Source of the DNA: Dysosmobacter acutus
Lineage (GTDB): Bacteria; Bacillota; Clostridia; Oscillospirales; Oscillospiraceae
Assembly (NCBI RefSeq): GCF_018919205.1
Contig: NZ_JAHLQN010000001.1
Span: 1,550,001 to 1,614,000 of the forward strand
Reading direction: 5' to 3'
Length of the DNA stretch: 64,000 nucleotides
Position numbers and translations under genes: made by a program. Below are positions 48,973-56,096 of this stretch, in pieces. Under the pieces are notes generated by a model. It was not told the origin of the DNA and searched no databases. It saw nothing but the letters and a program-made list of their open reading frames with translations. Position 1 is the stretch's first letter. Each line of letters starts with the position of its first letter.

Positions 48973-49854
48973 TTAACGAACGGGCCGATTCTGCTCCGGC
49001 TGCTTGCGCTCCTGCGGAGAGATCTCACGCTGAATATCATTTTGCAGCTTGCGGAAATACTTTTGCAGGCTGTCTACCACGCCGCGCCGATCCTGCACCT
49101 CCATGCCGTCGAATACCTGCCCCACGCGGCTCACATCGGGCTGCGGGGTCTCCACGCCGAAATTGCGGCAGAGCATATAGCTGACGCTCTCGGCGTCCAT
49201 GGCGCAGTCCTCGCGGGTATAGTAGGGATAGCGCCCGTGGTCATGGATGCCGGCGTGGACGATCTCGCGGGAGAGCGCCGCGAAGATCTTGCTGTCGATC
49301 AGGCGGCTGGATACCGTAATGCTCTGCGTTTTAGGATCATAAACGGCGTCCTGATACATGGTGCTGCTGGTGACCACGGGAACGGGGGAGCTGTCCAGCA
49401 GTCGGCGCAGGGCGGCGTCCATTTCCGGCGTATTGTCTTTCAGGCTCAGCGCCGGAACACCGGCCTTGCCGTGGGTCTGGGAAATATCGAACACGCGCCC
49501 GATCTTATAGCCGTGATACTCCCGCCCGTCCTTCACATAGGTATCCGACACGCGGATCTTCATGCCGTTCTCGTCGCGGTTAACACTGCGCCCCAGCCGG
49601 TTCCACACCTCCAGACTGTTGATGTAGGTGATCTCCGGGTTCTGCGCCATCGCCAGCATCACATTGGATGCGCTGTATCGCGGGTTGATGGCCTGCGTGT
49701 CCAGATAATGCAGATATGCGCCGGGTTCACTGGTGACATGCATGACCGCATCGTCGGATAGCTGTCCCAATTCCTCGCGCTCCGCTGTTTTCTTTGCCTT
49801 CCAGTCCTCGTCCCTCTGCTGCTTCTGCTGGATCAAATCGTCTAACTTTGCCAT
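48973..49854 (-). CDS. LtrC/ArdC-like ICE protein
   Basis: This 293-residue cytoplasmic protein has an N-terminal ArdC-type region (YSASNVMLAMAQNPEITYIN, then VWNRLGRSVNRDENGMKIRV) and a C-terminal zincin-like region in which the expected HExxH reads REIVH (AALSREIVHAGIHDHGRYPY). The first histidine is replaced by Arg, so proteolysis is unlikely. LtrC-type proteins lie beside relaxase genes in many Gram-positive elements, and ArdC binds single-stranded DNA and protects it from restriction; a similar role is likely. AAGGAG precedes the ATG. Confidence 0.8.
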   Translation of the reverse strand: MAKLDDLIQQKQQRDEDWKAKKTAEREELGQLSDDAVMHVTSEPGAYLHYLDTQAINPRYSASNVMLAMAQNPEITYINSLEVWNRLGRSVNRDENGMKIRVSDTYVKDGREYHGYKIGRVFDISQTHGKAGVPALSLKDNTPEMDAALRRLLDSSPVPVVTSSTMYQDAVYDPKTQSITVSSRLIDSKIFAALSREIVHAGIHDHGRYPYYTREDCAMDAESVSYMLCRNFGVETPQPDVSRVGQVFDGMEVQDRRGVVDSLQKYFRKLQNDIQREISPQERKQPEQNRPVR

Positions 49855-49880
49855 GTTCGTTTCTCCTTCTCAAAATCAAT

Positions 49881-50492
49881 TTATTCCCGCGTAGGCATAG
49901 CCTTTTGAATGGCTTCCCGCACGGTGTCCTTGGTGGGAGCTGTGCCATCCCGTTCTGCCGCGGCTTGCAGCGCCATCAGACGGCTGCGGACGGAGGGGCG
50001 GGCGTCAGCCTTCTCCGTAGCCGGTTCCGTAGACGCTCTCGCACCAGTCCCGCGCTCCTTGGAGCTGCTCTCGGACGGAGCGCGGGCGTTCTCTTTTTTT
50101 GCGGCAGTATCCTCCTTCACCGGGGCGGGATAGCCCATGCGTTCAAAAATGCGGTTGATTTGTTTGGCGTCCTTGGCTTTTGCCATAATTTCTACCGTCC
50201 CGGTCTTTTCCACCTTATTAACGATGGGGTAAAACAGGACGCCATAGCGTTTGGCTTCCATCTGAAAGCCCTTCAAGTCCTCCTGCTTGACGGAAAAGAT
50301 CGTCAGCTCCTCGCCGTCGTGGATCAGGCGCTTGAGGTTGGTTTTACCGGCGAGCTTCTGATTGTCGTTGGCAAGGGCAATCAGAAGGGCGGCAAGGTTT
50401 TTCGCCCCCAGCCCTGCCAGCTTGAGGGCACTCTCGGTGATCTGGATACCCTCACGCACCATCAGGTCAGCGGTTTCACCGTTGGTACTCAT
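49881..50492 (-). CDS. PcfB-like (DUF3801) conjugation accessory protein
   Basis: This 203-residue protein opens with a helical region (GIQITESALKLAGLGAKNLA ALL) and has the DUF3801 core FSVKQEDLKGFQMEAKRYGV and ERMGYPAP, followed by a charged, disordered C-terminal half. PcfB of the enterococcal plasmid pCF10 links the relaxase to the coupling protein, and this gene sits directly after the relaxase gene, overlapping it by 17 bases. AGGAGG precedes the ATG. Confidence 0.82.
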   Translation of the reverse strand: MSTNGETADLMVREGIQITESALKLAGLGAKNLAALLIALANDNQKLAGKTNLKRLIHDGEELTIFSVKQEDLKGFQMEAKRYGVLFYPIVNKVEKTGTVEIMAKAKDAKQINRIFERMGYPAPVKEDTAAKKENARAPSESSSKERGTGARASTEPATEKADARPSVRSRLMALQAAAERDGTAPTKDTVREAIQKAMPTRE

Positions 50493-51816
50493 GCTCGTGT
50501 TCCTCCTTGTTCTTTAGATTTTCCTGCCGTTCAGCCTGCGCCTGCTGGCACTGCTGGGATACCCTCGGAATGTCCGATTGTATCCTGTGGCACAGCCGCA
50601 GCTCCCCGCGCTTTTCCCACAGGATGGCAGTCTGCTGTTGGATCTCCGCGCTGTACTTGGCTTGTGCTTCTTCATCACTGGTATTCCTCCTTTCCTGATA
50701 AAGTGGTTTTCTCTGTTCCTCCAGCAAGCGGATGTCCCACTCCAGCAAACGGATACGTTGCTCCAGCTCCGTTTCGGTAGTGATCCCGCTTGATAAAAGG
50801 TATTTGAATTGCTGCTCATACCGCTCCAGATGAATGACCTCCCGCTTGACGGAGAAGGGCAGCTTGGGCGGTAGCTTTTTCCGTCTGCCCCCACGCAGCA
50901 GGTAGAGATAGCGGAGATAGAGGGCGTGAAAGCCGGTAATTTTCTTTTTTCGGACGGTGGACAGCTTACCCTTTATTCGGTAACGCTTGACGGCATGGGT
51001 GACGGTCGGCGGGGTCATGCCGCCGTGCCGCTGGCGGGAGAGCCGCAGCAGAATATCCGCTTCGGTGTAGCCCTCGCCCAAACTGTCCAGGCGGATCGCC
51101 CGCTTTGCGCCGGGGGGCTTGACCGTTGTGTATTTCCGATTGGGGCCGCGCCGCACCTCATAGCCGTTTTTCCGCAGAAGCATGAGAAAGGAATCGTAGG
51201 TATAGGCTTGCCGGATGATGGCATCAATATCGGCGCGGATGACGCCGCGCACGGTGGACTTGCCGCCCTGCTCCGCCTTCCACTCAGCGTAATGCTTGCC
51301 CTTGCCCTGCGGGGTGATGACGGTTAAATCATTCTCCCGGCATAGCGCGTCCGAAGTGCCGCGCACATCGTTGTAATAGCTTTCCGGACTGGAATGATAC
51401 TTGTGGCCGTCCGTGCGGGAGACAGAATTGACCACGATGTGATTATGGGGATGGGCCTTGTCCAAATGGGTCCCGATGACGGCTTCAAAATCCTCGCCGA
51501 ATAATCGCCGCGCAAACTCGCACCCGATCTCATGGGCCTGCTCCGGCGTCACCTCGCCAGGAGCAAAGGATTGGATGAAGTGGTAGCCGAGAACGCCGCC
51601 CGTCTTTTTGTATTTCTTTTTCGTTTTCTGCATGGCAGCAAAGGCGGTTTCGGCAGACCGGCAGTTCAGCGTGGTCACAAAGCGCACGGTATCGGTTTTC
51701 TCCGGGTCAGCGGTGTAGACGATCCGCTCGTCCAGCTCGGTCTTTTCCCCATTGACGGCATACTTTACGCGGTCGTCCAGCCTTGCGCGGATGGCGAATA
51801 CCTTGGTGTATGCCAT
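50476..51816 (-). CDS. MOB-type relaxase (MobA/VirD2-like nuclease)
   Basis: This 446-residue enzyme nicks oriT and pilots the strand into the recipient. N-terminal KVFAIRARLDDRVKYAVN leads to GGVLGYHFIQSFAPGEVTPE and the metal-binding histidine motif THLDKAHPHNHIVVNSV, the standard MOBP-type signature. The C-terminal 150 residues are helical and basic (LLEWDIRLLEEQRKPLYQER). The ATG at 51816 (MAYTKVFAIRAR) was chosen over an upstream frame that runs through mobC. The gene overlaps the PcfB-like gene and follows mobC directly. Confidence 0.92.
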   Translation of the reverse strand: MAYTKVFAIRARLDDRVKYAVNGEKTELDERIVYTADPEKTDTVRFVTTLNCRSAETAFAAMQKTKKKYKKTGGVLGYHFIQSFAPGEVTPEQAHEIGCEFARRLFGEDFEAVIGTHLDKAHPHNHIVVNSVSRTDGHKYHSSPESYYNDVRGTSDALCRENDLTVITPQGKGKHYAEWKAEQGGKSTVRGVIRADIDAIIRQAYTYDSFLMLLRKNGYEVRRGPNRKYTTVKPPGAKRAIRLDSLGEGYTEADILLRLSRQRHGGMTPPTVTHAVKRYRIKGKLSTVRKKKITGFHALYLRYLYLLRGGRRKKLPPKLPFSVKREVIHLERYEQQFKYLLSSGITTETELEQRIRLLEWDIRLLEEQRKPLYQERRNTSDEEAQAKYSAEIQQQTAILWEKRGELRLCHRIQSDIPRVSQQCQQAQAERQENLKNKEEHEHEYQR

Positions 51817-51817
51817 G

Positions 51818-52090
51818 TCACAGCCGTTCCGCGATGTTCCAGATCGTTTCCTGCGCCGCCGTGATCGCGGCGATGTCCTCACCGCTGGCAAAGCCGCGGG
51901 CGTTGACTGTGCGGGCGATCTGATTGATGTTGTTGCCGATGGCGGCAAGCTGGCGGCGAATTTCAGCGTATTCGTTGGGTGGCCTTGGCCGCATTTTTTC
52001 ACCGGCGATCAATGCCCGAAGATAGACCTCCGTAGGGAAACCGGAAATTGCCACCTGCTCCTTTAGGTGCCGGTGTTCCGTTTCGTTCAA
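51818..52090 (-). CDS. mobC: MobC-like relaxosome protein (start codon uncertain)
   Basis: This 90-residue (or 101-residue) ribbon-helix-helix accessory protein helps the relaxase bind oriT. The core is ETEHRHLKEQVAISGFPTEV, YLRALIAGEKM, ending NEYAEIRRQLAAIGNNINQI and ARTVNARG, a clear MobC. The TTG at 52090 lacks a ribosome site. The natural start appears to be further up: AAGGAGGAA (52130-52138) precedes an in-frame ATC at 52123 by six bases, giving IRKRSISILLRLNETEHRH, which matches the usual MobC N-terminus. The start codon may therefore be the rare ATC, or a mutated ATG. Confidence 0.85.
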   Translation of the reverse strand: MNETEHRHLKEQVAISGFPTEVYLRALIAGEKMRPRPPNEYAEIRRQLAAIGNNINQIARTVNARGFASGEDIAAITAAQETIWNIAERL

Positions 52091-52154
52091 TCGGAGAAGA
52101 ATAGAGATAGATCGTTTTCTGATAACAGATTCCTCCTTGAAATAGGGTGGGGTC

Positions 52155-52241
52155 TTAGGGGGCTTGCTCCCCTAACAAGCGCATTTGGATAGCCAAATGC
52201 TATGCTTGCGACTGCAAAGCAGCCGCAGGCCGCTTGCAGTC
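52155..52241. other. Candidate origin of transfer (oriT)
   Basis: The non-coding stretch just upstream of mobC and the relaxase contains three inverted repeats in a row: TTAGGGG with CCCCTAA enclosing the GCTTG half of GCTTG...CAAGC (52155-52180), GCATTTGG-ATAG-CCAAATGC (52181-52200), and GACTGCAA with TTGCAGTC (52210-52241). Position and structure fit a MOBP-type oriT. The nick site cannot be fixed by eye. Confidence 0.65.
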
Positions 52242-52263
52242 CTAAACCAGCCGAAAAACAAAA

Positions 52264-53229
52264 TCAGCGCGCCTCACCGCCACGGGTCTTTACCCTGCCG
52301 CTGATTCCTTTCACCATCTGGAGCTGGTCGTTGTAGTCCTTTCCGCGCCGTGGTGGGTTGTCGATGACTTCGTAGCCAGCTAACGCTTGCTTAATTGCTG
52401 CCGACGCCGCCCGCCCCGGTTCATCGTTGTCCAGGCACAGCACGATCCGTTTCACGCCAGGATTGTCCTTTAGGTATTGCTCCAGTGCCGCGGGGAATCG
52501 GATCGAGCCATCCTTCCGCGGCTGATAGATGCCGGAGAGGGACAGCGTATTGGCGGCGCGCCAATCCTGCCCCCGCAGCTTCAGTAGCGTTAGGTACGAA
52601 AGGGCGTCGATGGCGGATTCAAACACGCAGAGGGTTTTGCCACCGGCGCGGAGGGGAACGGCAAAGGAAAACCGCTTATCACTGCCGGGGACTTCACCGG
52701 CAAAGGTGGTATCCGAAAGAGTTCCGCGCAGCGCACCATAGGCAGGCTTTCCATGTTCATAACCCACGAATACGCAGTTGTGACGCTCGGCATCCTCGTA
52801 AAGCTGCCCGTGCTTGATGCAGTGGTTGATGATCTCCGCGTCAACGCCCCGGCTCCGCAGATATGCAAAAACACGCCGGGTGTCGGCGTGTTTGGGTGGC
52901 AGGGTAAATTCAGTTTTCAGAAGCGGTGCAGTACGCATTGGCGTGGGCGGCACACGGGGCAATTCTCCAAGGATGCGCTGAACGGCATCCAGAAAGGAAA
53001 GTCCCTCCACGCGGGTCAAATAGTCCAGCGCATTCGTGCCGCCGATGTTCCGCGACCACCAGCACCATTTTCCGTTGGAGATTTTCAGTGAATCATGTGT
53101 GCGGGTGGCATAGGTATCTCCGCCGATATGCACCAGCTCCTCCGGATCAAAGCGGTGCAGGTAGGTCAGCAGGTCCATCTCGCGGGCGGCGGCGATCTGG
53201 TCTTTTGATAGATAGGGCACAGTGTTCAT
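52264..53229 (-). CDS. DUF3991/toprim-domain protein (primase-like)
   Basis: This 321-residue protein has an N-terminal DUF3991 zinc-free primase-like region (LVHIGGDTYATRTHDSLKIS, NGKWCWWSRNIGGTNALDYL) and a C-terminal toprim domain (KTLCVFESAIDALSYLTLLK, then RIVLCLDNDEPGRAAS with the DxDxxG-like acidic motif). Such proteins probably start synthesis of the complementary strand after transfer. The ATG at 53229 matches the usual family start; a longer open frame reaches into the fic gene and is not used. The gene has lost its usual neighbour upstream because fic lies there. Confidence 0.85.
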   Translation of the reverse strand: MNTVPYLSKDQIAAAREMDLLTYLHRFDPEELVHIGGDTYATRTHDSLKISNGKWCWWSRNIGGTNALDYLTRVEGLSFLDAVQRILGELPRVPPTPMRTAPLLKTEFTLPPKHADTRRVFAYLRSRGVDAEIINHCIKHGQLYEDAERHNCVFVGYEHGKPAYGALRGTLSDTTFAGEVPGSDKRFSFAVPLRAGGKTLCVFESAIDALSYLTLLKLRGQDWRAANTLSLSGIYQPRKDGSIRFPAALEQYLKDNPGVKRIVLCLDNDEPGRAASAAIKQALAGYEVIDNPPRRGKDYNDQLQMVKGISGRVKTRGGEAR

Positions 53230-53281
53230 CTTCTGGAGACATGAAAAAAGCGCAAGCATTTCTGCCTGCGCTTTAGACTTA

Positions 53282-54421
53282 TTAAGTTCCATTTCTGAGT
53301 ATTTCAAGATATGCTTCATAAGAAAACACACGATTTCGTGCTGCATTTGTCGTTTCACGCAGGATACCCAACTCCACAAGCGTCTTTACCGCGGTAGAAG
53401 TCGTGTTATAGCTGATTTTAAGAGTCTCTGATGTGTGCTTAATATCAATGATAGGATGCTTTTCAAGGTAATCGAACAGCATACGCAGATTATCCTTTTT
53501 CCGCTTTGGCTTTGGCAACAAAGCGATATTCTTTTCATGCAGTTTTGAGAGCTTTTCTATAGATTCCACGGCATCTGAGGCTGCGGAATCTACTGCCTCC
53601 AAGAAGAATTTTACCCATTGCTCGTAGTTCCCGCTTCTGCGTACCTCGCTGATTCGGTCATAGTATTCCACCTGATTCTTTTTCAGAAAGTAGGACACAT
53701 AGATAACTGGTTCCTTCAGTAATCCCTGTTCCATCAGATAAAGCAAAATCAGCAATCTGCCGATTCGTCCATTGCCATCCAAAAACGGGTGAATCGTTTC
53801 AAATTGATAGTGGATCAAGGCAGCCCGTACCAGAGGATCATAGTCCTGATTTTCGTTGATATACTTTTCCAGATCCGACATAGCAGTCACCATATCTTCC
53901 GGATTTGGCGGAATATATCGCGCATCCTTCAAGCCGCAACCGGCAGGGCCAATCCAGTTCTGTGAGCGTCGAAATTCTCCGGGGTTCTTTTCCTGCCCAC
54001 GGACGCCTTCCAACAAAATAGCATGAGCTTCACGGAAAAGACGGTTACAAATAGGAAGTTCATGAAGCCTTGTAAGGGCATATTGAGCTGCCTTTACATA
54101 GTTCACGACATCTGCTGTATCCAAGTTTGCGTTGGTATCAAGCTCAGGGTCAAGGATGTCGTCCAAGGTACATTGTGTTCCTTCCATCTGCGAGGACATG
54201 AGCGCCTCTTTGCGGACATACATAGATATAAACAGCTCGGCGTTTGGAATCAATTGGGCAGAAACATCCAACTGCTTCAAACTGCGGCTTGCCTTGACCA
54301 GAATTTGAAGCAAATCCTCATCGAATTCAAGTCCCGGAACTGGTGGAAGTGGATTAGGACAAAATGACTGATATGAAGTATCTCCCGGCATATTATTGAC
54401 AAATTTACCTGCCCGGTTCAT
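53282..54421 (-). CDS. fic: Fic-family protein with self-inhibitory helix and winged-helix tail
   Basis: This 379-residue protein transfers AMP (or another nucleotide part) to target proteins. The N-terminal region holds the inhibitory motif SSQMEGTQC, the catalytic Fic motif is HPFLDGNGRIGRLL, and the C-terminus from about 310 is a winged-helix (MLFDYLEKHPIIDIKHTSET, LVELGILRETTNAARNRVFS). AAAGGAGG is followed by a tiny frame (ATG AAC AGA TGA) whose stop overlaps the fic ATG, perhaps coupling translation. The gene is visibly more AT-rich than its neighbours, which suggests separate acquisition. It could be a toxin, a regulator, or a phage-defence factor. Confidence 0.9.
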   Translation of the reverse strand: MNRAGKFVNNMPGDTSYQSFCPNPLPPVPGLEFDEDLLQILVKASRSLKQLDVSAQLIPNAELFISMYVRKEALMSSQMEGTQCTLDDILDPELDTNANLDTADVVNYVKAAQYALTRLHELPICNRLFREAHAILLEGVRGQEKNPGEFRRSQNWIGPAGCGLKDARYIPPNPEDMVTAMSDLEKYINENQDYDPLVRAALIHYQFETIHPFLDGNGRIGRLLILLYLMEQGLLKEPVIYVSYFLKKNQVEYYDRISEVRRSGNYEQWVKFFLEAVDSAASDAVESIEKLSKLHEKNIALLPKPKRKKDNLRMLFDYLEKHPIIDIKHTSETLKISYNTTSTAVKTLVELGILRETTNAARNRVFSYEAYLEILRNGT

Positions 54422-54475
54422 CTGTTCATGCGCCTCCTTTTGAAAGAAGTTGAAATATACTCTCTACTATACCTG

Positions 54476-54543
54476 CTTTATTTCAAAAAGACAATCACTT
54501 TTTGAAATAAAGTCATTTGTTCCTTTGCCTTATTTCAAAAACG
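54476..54543. promoter_or_regulatory. Operator-like inverted repeat upstream of fic
   Basis: CTTTATTTCAAAAAG (54476-54490) and its exact reverse complement (54498-54512) are separated by ACAATCA. A third half site, TTATTTCAAAAACG, lies at 54530-54543. This is likely a binding site for the Fic protein's own winged-helix domain. Confidence 0.65.
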
Positions 54544-54546
54544 ATT

Positions 54547-55311
54547 TTACCTCTCCGGCGCGTCCTTTTTCACCGCCTTTCGCTCCACGCTGCGCTCCGG
54601 CTTAGCCAGTTCTTCCATTGCCGCATTGATCACGCAGGAGTGATTGTCCACCGCGTAAACGTCTGTGTGCCCGCCCATCTGCTTTTGGAGCGCCGCAAAG
54701 CGGCCTGCGGCCTGACGCGCCGGTGGGTAGAATCGCTCATCTCCCGTGCGCTGCCGCATGGTGCAGGCCAGTACGAACATACAGCGGCCCTTGCCGTAGG
54801 TGTTTGTCCACTCCTTCAAAAAAGCAGACAGCTTTCCATCGTTGTAGGCGTTGGTTGCGTCCTTCTCAAAGGCTCCCGCACAGGTCAGCGTCCGATCCCT
54901 GCTGGCCATCCACTCAAAGACCTCTCCGCGAACCACGGCCTCAGAACGGGTATTAGGATATATGGGCTGTGCGGGATCTCGATATTCTTCTTCGACTCTT
55001 TTCCGCAGAATATCATCCGCACAGCACGCAATGCTGTCACGAAAGGCATCCATCTCATCCGTATCGCGGGAGAGCCAGTCCGTATAAAGCTGTGACAGGG
55101 GATGCTCAAACTCAGTCAGCACCGCAAGCTGCCGTTCGGAGAGGCTTGTTTCATCCTCAAAAAGCATCAGCAGATTATCACGGCAAGCGATCTCGTAGGC
55201 GTGAGAAATGATCTCATCAGGCGACTGCGTTTTCATCTCTGCAAGAAACGCCTCGTTTTCCTGCGACATTTTTTCGTATAATTTGGTTTCCAATTCGTCT
55301 TTTGTAGGCAT
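54547..55311 (-). CDS. DUF3848/DUF3849-type ICE protein
   Basis: This 254-residue cytoplasmic protein is of a kind found only in these elements. Its first part (MPTKDELETKLYEKMSQENE, AFLAEMKTQSPDEIISHAYE) resembles DUF3848 and the second (PIYPNTRSEAVVRGEVFEWM, then FVLACTMRQRTGDERFYPPA) resembles DUF3849. The C-terminal VYAVDNHSCVINAAMEELAK is also typical. Function is unknown. ATG at 55311 follows AAGGAG. Confidence 0.72.
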   Translation of the reverse strand: MPTKDELETKLYEKMSQENEAFLAEMKTQSPDEIISHAYEIACRDNLLMLFEDETSLSERQLAVLTEFEHPLSQLYTDWLSRDTDEMDAFRDSIACCADDILRKRVEEEYRDPAQPIYPNTRSEAVVRGEVFEWMASRDRTLTCAGAFEKDATNAYNDGKLSAFLKEWTNTYGKGRCMFVLACTMRQRTGDERFYPPARQAAGRFAALQKQMGGHTDVYAVDNHSCVINAAMEELAKPERSVERKAVKKDAPER

Positions 55312-55321
55312 GATGTTCTCC

Positions 55322-55639
55322 TTATAACTCAATAATACGGAAATCGCTCTCTTTTTCCATGATCTCGCTGCTCAATAATATCAATGGCATATCCGAGGCT
55401 GCCAGCCGTCTCAGCTTGCTAATGGAAAGCGGAGTTGGTGCTTCAAACAGGGCCACAATGCAGGCCCACAGGTCAACAACATGACAAAGGCAAACGATAC
55501 GTTCCGAAGAAAAGGACTCTGCTGCTTCGGGCAGCATCGTGCGTAATTCTTTCATGAGGCTTTCCTGCTCTTTTAGCATCTGCTGATGTATCTGGCGTTC
55601 TAACCGTTCTTTTTCCTGCTTTCTTTCTAACCGTTTCAT
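55322..55639 (-). CDS. Small ICE protein of unknown function
   Basis: This 105-residue protein has a strongly charged helical N-terminus (MKRLERKQEKERLERQIHQQ, probable coiled coil) and a more hydrophobic remainder (IVCLCHVVDLWACIVALFEA). No family is recognised. It lies 10 bases upstream of the DUF3848/3849 gene in the same operon. ATTTTTGAAATGGAGGATCG lies ahead of the ATG. Confidence 0.7.
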   Translation of the reverse strand: MKRLERKQEKERLERQIHQQMLKEQESLMKELRTMLPEAAESFSSERIVCLCHVVDLWACIVALFEAPTPLSISKLRRLAASDMPLILLSSEIMEKESDFRIIEL

Positions 55640-55664
55640 TGTAAACGATCCTCCATTTCAAAAA

Positions 55665-56072
55665 TTATCTCGCCAGCCCCGCCCGCATCCGGTGGGCGTA
55701 ATTGGCGACGCTGTATCGTTTCATATAGGCGTTTTCGCTTGGAGCCGGACTGTCAAAGTCCAGCCCCTCCATGCGGGGATCATCGGTGCCGTCCAGTACC
55801 TCCTCCACCGGAATGACGCGGAGCCTGCCGGAGCATTTCAGCTCTCCGCCGAATACCCCAGCGGCACAGTGAAAGCCGCGGTCACCGCACACCCAAAGCA
55901 GCTTCTTCCCGGCAGGAATATCGCCAAAGGGCTGCTTCAAAACAATAACGGAATGTGGTTCCGCACCGGCTACCTCATAGTAGCCGGACTGCTCCGCCTT
56001 TTCGTATGCCTGGATCAATTTCTTGAATTTGTGCTGCGGCTCGATATAGAACCAGCTTTCCTGATAACCCAT
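55665..56072 (-). CDS. ICE accessory protein of unknown function
   Basis: This 135-residue protein starts MGYQESWFYIEPQHKFKKLI at the ATG 56072 with GGAGG five bases upstream. It has a beta-rich body (AEPHSVIVLKQPFGDIPAGK, KLLWVCGDRGFHCAAGVFGG) and a basic tail (YSVANYAHRMRAGLAR). It sits directly after the giant methylase/helicase gene, a common partner in Tn1549-type elements. I know no function for it. Confidence 0.72.
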   Translation of the reverse strand: MGYQESWFYIEPQHKFKKLIQAYEKAEQSGYYEVAGAEPHSVIVLKQPFGDIPAGKKLLWVCGDRGFHCAAGVFGGELKCSGRLRVIPVEEVLDGTDDPRMEGLDFDSPAPSENAYMKRYSVANYAHRMRAGLAR

Positions 56073-56096
56073 AATTTCCTCCAATTTCTATTGGTT

